Positions 57,220-64,000 of a stretch of 64,000 nucleotides of DNA are shown piece by piece; within the stretch, counting starts at the first letter, position 1; every line of letters begins with the position of its first letter. The DNA comes from Vesta saturnalis. Taxonomy: Eukaryota; Arthropoda; Insecta; Coleoptera; Lampyridae. The position numbers and the translations under genes are program-made. The notes beneath the pieces were generated by a model that ran no database searches, was not told where the DNA came from, and saw nothing but the letters and a program-made list of their open reading frames with translations. Location: assembly GCA_036346205.1 (NCBI GenBank), contig JARFJB010000896.1, forward strand, positions 2,872,001 to 2,936,000. The letters run 5' to 3'.

Positions 57220-59200
57220 TACGTTTTCTCAAACGAAATTGATGCATAAATCAAGGCCTTGATATATCTGATCCAAATGCACGTAGTCGCCGCAAATTCA
57301 ATTCTTGGGTATCGATCTAACGCGATTGCATTAGTGCTTAAATAGCTGTTTTGATAACTTTTAGTCGAGATGCACGTGTTCACCGAAAATGAATAAAATC
57401 CACTTCTCGGGCATCATAGTAGTGTGTTTGGACGTTATTCCAACGAAACTTGTTCATAATAACGAGTTTGACATCTATTGGTCAAAATGCACGTAATCAC
57501 AAAGATGCACAATATTCACTTCTTGGTCATAAAGCTAACGTGTTTGGACGTTTTTCCAAAGAAATTGATATATAAATTACAATTTTGACACCTCTTATCC
57601 TCTATTCATGGGGTCACAGAAAATGTATTGAAATAACAAGGCTTAGTGGTTTTTCCAACAAAATTGCTACATAAATAGGGATTTGTACATCTCTTGGTGG
57701 AAATCCATGTGTTCAAAGAAAATGCATTAAATTTACTTATTGGCCATCAATGCAATGCTTTTGGACCTTTTCCCAACGTAATTGATGCATAAAGAACGAA
57801 TTCGGCATCTATTGGCCAAAATCTAAATGGTCATGGTAAATGCATAAAATGTACTTATTGACCAACAATGAATCCTTTGGGATCTATTCCCAACGAAATT
57901 GGTGCATAAATAACGATTTCATCTATTGGTCAAAATACATATAATTACAGAAAATGCATAAACCTTACTTATTCCACATCGAGATGAAATATTGGAGCGT
58001 TTCCCCAAAGAAATTGGTGTATAAATTATTATTTTGACATCTCTTAGGCACTATTCATAGGGTTCCAGGAAACGTATTAGGCAACGATACAATGATTATG
58101 GTGGTTTTTCCAACAAAATTGCTACATAAATAAGGATTTTGATATCTCGTGGTGAAAATCCACGTGTTCAAAGAAAATGCATAAAATGCACTTATTGAGC
58201 AACGATGCAATACTTTGGAATGTTTTTCCAACGTAATTGGTGCAAATCACATCGCTTGGCTAAGATGCATGTGGTCGCAAAAATGCATTAAATTTACTTA
58301 TAGAACATCGATGCAATGTTTTGGGAGCTTGTCCCAACCTAATTGGTGTATAACGAACGAATTCGACAACTAGTGGCCAAAATCTAAATGGTCACGGGAA
58401 ATGCATAAAATGTACTTATTGGACTACGATTAATGCTTTGCTACCTATTTCCAACGAAATTGGTACATAAATAACGATGTGGACATCTATTGGGCAAAAT
58501 CCATATGGTCACGGAAAATGAGTGAACTTTACTTATTCCACATCGAGTCGAAATCTTGGAACGTTTGCCCAAAGAGATTGGTGTATAAATTACGATTTTA
58601 ACATCTCTTAGCCAATATTCATAGGGTCACGGAAAATGTATTAAAATAACGTATTCGGCAACGATTATGGTGGTTTTTCCAACAAAATTGCTACATAAAT
58701 AAGGATTTTGACATCTCTTGGTGGAAATACATGTGTTCAAAGAAAATGAATTAAATCCACATATTGAGCAGCGATGTAATAGTTTGTGACGTTTTTCCAA
58801 CGAAATTGATGCAAAAATAGCGATTTTCACATCGCTTAGCTATTGGGCATACTGTCGCGAAAAATGCATAAAATTGACTTATTGGACATCGATGCTTTGG
58901 GACCTTCTCCCAATGTAGTTGGTGCATAAAGAACGAATTTGACATATATTGACCAAAATCTAAATGGTCACGGAGAATACATAAAATGTACTTATTGGAC
59001 TTCCCAACGAAATTGATGCGTAGGTAACGATTTGGACATCTATTGAGCAAAATCAATATGATCACGGAAAATGCATAATCTTTACGTATTCGACATCGTG
59101 CCGAAACGTTGGGATGTTCCCCAAAGAAAATGGTATTTAAATTACAATTTTGGCATCTCTTGGTGAAAATAGACATGGTCACTGAAAATCCAAGAATGTC
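57220..59200 (-). repeat. Satellite array 2, ~117-bp monomers, inverted relative to array 1
   Basis: Same satellite on the minus strand: CCAACGAAATTGGTGCATAA, ATAACGATTTTGACATCT, TGGTCAAAATCCATATGGTC, ACGGAAAATGCATAAA, TTACTTATTGGACATCGATG. There are about 17 monomers. Monomer variants recur in fixed order: TATAAATTACGATTTTGACATC with CATAGGGTCAC at ~57567, 58014, 58580 and 59130; GCTACATAAATAAGGATTTT with GTGTTCAAAGAAAATG at ~57666, 58121 and 58686. This gives a higher-order unit of about 550-566 bp, or five monomers. Confidence 0.93.
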
Positions 59201-59850
59201 ACACCTTGGGAATCGAATTAATGCATTTAGCTGCATAATGCTTTCTAACAACGTAAAACTTGTAAGTATAGTTTTTCCTATTACAACAATAAGAGCAAAT
59301 GTTGTGTTGGTTTTAATGTGTAGTAAGTAATTCAAAGTGCCATATCTTGGCATTTTAAGCCATTCGGCATTAATTAAAAGGACAAACAAGGTGCGGCTAG
59401 TATTAAAATTTTCTCAAGAAATAATTATATATGAAAGCTAATGTAATGTAATTCAATCCAATGAGAGATTAAAAATTATATATTATCATACACTAAATAA
59501 CGGTAAAACGTGTTAGTGTTTACAATATTTTCCACAAATGCAAAAAAAATTCATATATATGCATATAGTTGTAATTTTATTGTAATAATTCTGAGAATGA
59601 ACAAGTTGTTTGCTGCATTAAATGTATAGTAACAATAGTTAAATTAATTTACTGGTTCATGAATATTCATGTGTCTCATAGTCTAAAGTAGTTATGAATT
59701 CGAACTAAATACTCCAATATTTAAAGTTTGTCCTACAAAGAAAACAAACCATCACGTTCCAACAATAAATATTTGTGAGGTCAACCAACTAATCCCGCCC
59801 ACTTTCTTATATATGGTGCCAGATAGCATATGTAAATTGCCAATTGGTTG

Positions 59851-59851
<1 letters not shown>
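59201..59851. other. No gene seen; right edge of the satellite block
   Basis: AT-rich. The minus frame that begins at 59389 runs into the satellite and is a repeat artefact. Confidence 0.4.

Positions 59852-59922
<71 letters not shown>
59852..59922. repeat. (TA)n microsatellite, ~35 units
   Basis: Perfect TA tract followed by GTGTGTAATG. It bounds the satellite block on the right. Confidence 0.97.
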
Positions 59923-59928
<6 letters not shown>

Positions 59929-60339
59929 AATGATCCTGAAAATCCTTAACATAAACTTTTCCTTTCCTAGAAAATAATTCCTATCAAACCTTATTTCCTA
60001 GTAACTTCCACAACTGCATTATCATTATTTAAATATGTTATCACTTGCCATTCCGTTTCCCACTCTCCAGATTTCTTCTATATATACCAGACCACCTACC
60101 ATCCCAATTCACTTATTTACCAGATCGGATACACACTTACCAGATTAGATACAGACTTATTTGCACTTATTCGTACTTACTTTTTATTTACCAGACCAGA
60201 CCTAAACACCCTCTCAATTATTACCCTTATTCACCTACTCTCACTCATTCTAACAGATCAGACATAAACATTTATTTATTTACCTGCTCACAATTATTAC
60301 GTTTATACATATACCTGATATACCTCCAGCATCCCGACC
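59923..60339 (+). other. Pyrimidine-rich, strand-asymmetric stretch with ACCAGA repeats
   Basis: From ~60045 to 60335 the plus strand is rich in C and T and poor in G. The word ACCAGA/AACAGA recurs at ~60089, 60118, 60139, 60192 and 60251, often followed by TTAGATACAGACTTA-like text. The 115-codon frame through it is compositional. It sits directly 5' of the CXC-domain gene remnant and may be its 5' non-coding part. Confidence 0.5.
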
Positions 60340-62423
60340 ATGAAGGAATATATACATGCAGAGAGATCCTGGGACTTCAATGCCCACCTTGATATGCAAA
60401 GTCTTGTCATCTCTATATACAAGGCATGGAGAAGCTACACGAAAAACTATCACCCGAAGAATACCACAAATTTGTTAACGACAGCTACTTCACGATGCGC
60501 CGATCGGACCGATATTGGACTGGGGTCTGGTCGGATATGACAATTGAGACCACCTTAATGAGTTCTTTTTCCAGCCAAGGTGGCATGACTCGTGGTAGGG
60601 GAGTCACAAACAGCACTCTTAGCAAATGGGTGGTAGGAGTTAGTGCAACTCATGATATCTGCACCTCTTTGGAAGAGTTTGGTGGAGTTCTATTTTCCAC
60701 CAGTGAGAAGCACACAGATTTCGGACAAGCCCGCCAAAACAATGATGCAGCTGACATTGCCAAGATCACCGATTGGTTTTGAAAAATTTCCTCCCTTCCC
60801 AGAGACCAGAGACATCATATCTATCGCGACAGATGTTGTTGGAGATACAACGATCACCTGCTACACTTCTGTTGCGCTTGGTAAGCAAGCAGTGGCTAAA
60901 ATGGTCGATTCGACATTTCCTTACATCAAATTATCTCGAAAAGATCGAACTCGTACCCCTTCGACAGTAAGCTCATCGATTAAAATAAACGACGATTTGA
61001 TTCCTGTGGACCCATTTTTCCATACATGGAATACGAATTAGCCCCGTTTCCATTAGCCCTATTCAGTGAGAGTGGCATGAGAAAATCGACTAAGTCAGCA
61101 CTGTACAAATATTCAACACTACGACCAAGGGTGTACATGTCGCACAGCTACACATCGTATTTGACGGAGGGCTCCTCCTCTATGAAGTAATTTGGCAAAG
61201 AGGTGCCAAGATATCGACAATCTGCGAGAGATACATCCACTTTATCATGAATAAATACTACGGAAAGAGATGTACTGCAGTCCTTGACGGCTATTCCTCA
61301 TCAACCTCAAGCACGAAAGTAGCAGAGCAGCAAAGGCGCTATAGACTCAGCAAGTCTGCTGACATCCACTTCACGGAAGAAAGCGAGATAAACGTCAAAC
61401 AAGAAGATTTTCTGTCGAACAAGTTCAACAAAAGCAGGTTCATCAATATGCTCAAGGTGAAGTTTGAGGACAATGGGATCAGGACCCTTCAAGCAGAACG
61501 TGATGCGGACGTTCTGATTGTGGATACGGCTGTGGAAATGTCGGAAACAACAGCTGCCGACATTGTGGGTGAACATGTCGACCTCATAGTCCTCTTGATG
61601 GCTAAAGCTGATGCGCATAAGGACATTATTTTCAACAAGCCTGGACGTGGAAAGACAAGGGATTCCTTATTCTCGTCCCAAGAGCTTCAGGAACAAGGTT
61701 TCAAGGAAGTTCTGTTTTTGCACGCCTTTACTGGATGCGACACATCTTCCGCATTTCGAAAAAGCAAGGTCGCATTTGCGAAGTTGTATCTGAAGTCGCC
61801 AGAGGTCCAGAAAGCAGCAGCGGTCATTTCAGACCCTTCCTCCTCCACCGCCCAAGTACAAAAGGCGGGTGAAACCTGCATATCTTGAGGTGGTATGGGG
61901 CTCCAGCGAAAGAGGTTTCCCTCAATGCCTACAGGTACAAGTCATTCTTGAAATCGGTGGCCACCATCAAGCCTGATATCTCTTGCTTTCCTCCCACCGA
62001 GGTAGTAGTAAAACAGCATTCCCTACGAACATTCCACCAAGTTCTACTGTGGCTGGGAAATGACCTGCCTCCTCAGATGTATGCGTGGAAGATTGAGAAC
62101 AACTGCCTCGTCCCAATGCACAGTGAGTTAGCAGCTGCACCGGACGATATCCTGAAAATCATTTTCTGCCGATGCACGAAAGATTGTGCCAGCGCGAAGT
62201 GTGGCTGCAAAAGGCAAGCCTGAAATGTTCCCCAGCATACTAAAATTACCAGGGGAACTGCCTGAATGGGGAATCTCAAGTTGACTCCGAAGATGAAGAG
62301 GAACAGGAGGATCCTCTGATCGTTTCCCCACATGGGCCCGATGGAGAAGATGATAGAGAAAAAGAAGATGAAAACGAAGACGAGGATCACGGTCCTCCCC
62401 ACCCCAAGAGAGGAAGAAATTGA
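60340..62423 (+). pseudogene. CXC-domain protein with FEN1/PIN-like nuclease-type core, frameshifted
   Basis: Remnant of a multicopy invertebrate family of unknown function that ends in a Tesmin/TSO1-like CXC domain. The start reads YIHAERSWDFNAHLDMQSL (~60348), then a deletion to MEKLHEKLSPEEYHKFVND (60426) and MRRSDRYWTGVWSDMTIE, with the typical GGMTRGRGVT. Frameshifts lie near 60777 and 61030-61110. From about 61112 to 61888 one frame is open for ~259 codons. It holds VFDGG (61157-), VLDGYSSSTSSTK (~61280), ERDADVLIVD (~61496), VDLIVLLM (~61577) and HAFTGCDTSSAF (~61721). These acidic motifs are spaced and ordered as in FEN/PIN-like nucleases. A frameshift at ~61886 leads to RTFHQVLLWLGNDLPPQMYA and the CXC start CRCTKDC..KCGCK (~62167). 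An acidic tail ends at TGA 62421. The nuclease role is inference. Confidence 0.8.
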
Positions 62424-62475
62424 CTGAATGATACCTACTGTTGTAATGTTTTACGTTAATTCACTTTTCTATGTC

Positions 62476-62481
62476 AATAAA
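62476..62481 (+). terminator. Poly(A) signal of the CXC-domain gene
   Basis: AATAAA 53 bp after the predicted stop, followed by a GT-rich stretch (GGTTGTGTTTTG at ~62500), the usual layout of a eukaryotic cleavage and polyadenylation site. Confidence 0.6.
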
Positions 62482-62499
62482 CTTCGTTTTCACTTAATG

Positions 62500-63879
62500 G
62501 TTGTGTTTTGTAAAACTATCACAATGTCTTATAGACACTCATATATGCACAAACATGATCCTAGCACAATATTTTCCCATTAAAATGGTCTTTAATTAAG
62601 TGTGAGGAACCTGGTCAGCGGGCCTACAAGTATATATTCTAAAATGAGTGTCTGTGCTATTTAGACGTCCTGTACTGAATATCTGTACATAATGGTACAT
62701 ATTTCGGCCAATACGTTGACCGGGAATGGTGAGAAATTGATAGATTCATTAGTCAACAGTTGTCGCAAAACTTCAGATTTCACGCTCAACACTGAAACTG
62801 CTTTAACATTTGAAGCAAAATAGATAAAATGGTCAAGTACTACACATTATTGAAAGGAATTTAATGCTCTAAAACGCTATGACCAGCATTTAGTTTTTCG
62901 GTGCATCGTTGAAAAGTTATCCGGTCAAAAAGGCAAAAATGTGAAACAAAATTTTTTTTTCCAAAATTACAGACCTTCAAGAGCGGATATCTCGAAAATT
63001 ATACAAGGTATCGAAAAAATTGATTGAATAAAACTTGTAGCAAATTTAATCTACTTTCATTCTATATAGAATGGTCATGTCGGTAGGACGCATAGTTTCC
63101 GAGATATAAGCAAAAAACCGAAAAATGAGACTTTCAACCCCCCCGGGTTAAGGGCTAGGGGCGAGGACTTTTGATATGTTCACCTCATAACTAGTCCAAG
63201 CAAAATTACGAAGTCAAAAATTGTGCTCCAAGCATTTCCCTCTATACCTTTTCGTTGACTGGCCTAATTATGCACATTAGAAGAACGCGATTGGGTCATG
63301 TTAATCCGAACACAATAGGAGGGTGAAATAATGAGAATCATCCGATTCATCTACACATTTTATTTATCTGTTTTCTATAATAAAGCTGTTGAGCCCTATA
63401 GCTTTATGCTTGCGAATAAACATACAAAACTTTGGTATTAAGCAATTTCTATTAATCGTAATAATTACCTAAGCCAAGTGCACTTTTAAAAATACACTTA
63501 GACCAGATTGATCACTAATCTGCATACTTAAAATACATAACGTTTCTTCAGATTTGTGCACCTTCCAAATGTATTTGTACCGAGACAATCGAATTTAAAA
63601 TGTGTATATGTTCAATACGAAATTGCGTGAATTGCAAAATGAAATGCACGTTTAAGAAGTAATTCGTTTTGGATACTCCTTATAATTTGCTGTTATGGTT
63701 TATAGTGTAAGCTTTTTTTTTAATACATTAGGTACATGAAATGTATAAAGTTAAATGAAGTTCATATATGTGTAAAACTATACACAATTTTGATAACTTT
63801 ACGTTATGAACGAATAAGTTCAAAGGTAAATATGTAATTAAAAATTATTATTAATTTTATTAAATACATAAATAAAAAG
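62500..63879. other. No gene seen; element-like non-coding sequence
   Basis: The first ~800 bp (to ~63300) has the texture of transposon non-coding DNA. It includes GCGGATATCTCGAAAATTA, TTTCCGAGATATAAGC and a GC-rich core CCCCCCCGGGTTAAGGGCTA. It could be the 3' part of the element that carried the CXC-domain gene. The rest is plain AT-rich sequence. Confidence 0.35.
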
Positions 63880-63974
63880 TTTACCTCGAGTAGGGTTTGA
63901 ACCTACGACCTGTACTTTGCTAGAGTACCGCTAGAGTACTGCGCCATCAAGGTTCAAGCCCCAGTCGATGTAAA
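63880..63974. repeat. Inverted repeat formed by two T-arm/acceptor copies
   Basis: GGTTCAAACCCTACTCGAGG (minus strand, arm 63880-63903) and GGTTCAAGCCCCAGTCGATG (plus strand, arm 63951-63974) match at 20 of 24 positions in inverted orientation. Each holds a B-box-like GGTTCAA word. Confidence 0.75.
63882..63953 (-). tRNA. tRNA-like sequence (anticodon-loop AGC), pseudogene or SINE head
   Basis: On the minus strand 72 bases fold as follows. The acceptor stem ACCTTGA pairs with TCGAGGT (7 pairs, one G-T). Then come TG and a weak D-arm CGC/GCG. The anticodon arm GTACT-CTAGCAA-AGTAC has five perfect pairs and a 7-base loop with AGC at the anticodon position. A 5-base variable loop follows, then the T-arm GTAGG-TTCAAAC-CCTAC with five perfect pairs. 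The D-loop lacks the usual GG and is built from a near-exact 11-bp duplication (GTACTCTAGCG/GTACTCTAGCA). AGC would mean alanine, but the acceptor lacks the G3-U70 pair of alanine tRNAs. I think a tRNA-derived repeat or pseudogene is more likely than a working tRNA. Confidence 0.5.
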
Positions 63975-64000
63975 TTTTGTGTTTATGTATGTAGAACTGA

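Noticed and set aside
58751..59389. 212-codon minus-strand frame, one of the longest unassigned frames in the window
   Set aside because: Runs through satellite monomers of 117 bp (39 codons), so the frame stays open by periodicity. The peptide repeats match the satellite and its unique part has no domain.
63882..63953. Functional alanine tRNA gene
   Set aside because: Weak D-arm without the GG pair in the loop, an internal duplication, and no G3-U70 pair.

Overview
The window reads as AT-rich nuclear DNA of an arthropod, most likely an insect with a large, repeat-rich genome. The evidence is the mix of piggyBac, IS630/Tc1/mariner, pogo/Tigger, Polinton, Gypsy and non-LTR elements, many long (TA)n arrays, a spliceosomal-type intron inside one transposase, AATAAA poly(A) signals and the absence of any operon-like layout. 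I see no convincing single-copy host gene. Nearly every recognisable protein is a transposon protein, and most are broken by stops, frameshifts or internal deletions. The species cannot be told from this sequence alone.

Layout. 1-728: internally deleted Tigger/pogo transposase (minus). 1204-3220: IS630/Tc1/mariner-superfamily element with ~250 bp inverted ends, sitting in a (TA)n tract. 3271-9160: an unclassified long repeat, a local duplication and a decayed RTE-like non-LTR element. 11553-12775: Jockey/CR1-group reverse transcriptase copy. 14290-15840 and 24720-27340: two more copies of the unclassified repeat. 18880-20921: eroded Polinton/Maverick protein-primed DNA polymerase, cut by a non-LTR fragment. 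28779-29144: a Met-less open frame that may be a tyrosine-recombinase fragment. 31590-32555: piggyBac remnant. 32836-35457: two non-LTR fragments in opposite orientation. 37564-43866: a piggyBac element split by a Gypsy LTR retrotransposon (38689-42571, 4-bp target duplication GCGC). The Gypsy copy keeps intact gag and integrase frames but lacks reverse transcriptase. 44357-46003: a third, different piggyBac element bounded by TTAA.

The most structured part is 47906-59922. Two arrays of one ~117-bp satellite lie in opposite orientation about 7 kb apart. They flank a transposon with ~760-bp inverted repeats and an intron-containing transposase, and the block is bounded on both sides by (TA)n tracts. 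The right array shows a five-monomer higher-order repeat. At 60340-62423 lies a GC-richer gene remnant of a multicopy invertebrate family with a C-terminal Tesmin/TSO1-type CXC domain. Its central 259-codon open stretch carries acidic motifs arranged like those of FEN1/PIN-like nucleases. I regard this as the most interesting coding feature. The window ends with a tRNA-like sequence whose T-arm is also present as an inverted copy.

The genes do not form a pathway. The window records repeated and nested transposition, and the nesting gives relative ages: piggyBac before Gypsy, Polinton before the non-LTR fragment, and the unclassified repeat before the RTE-like, Jockey-type and (TA)n insertions.
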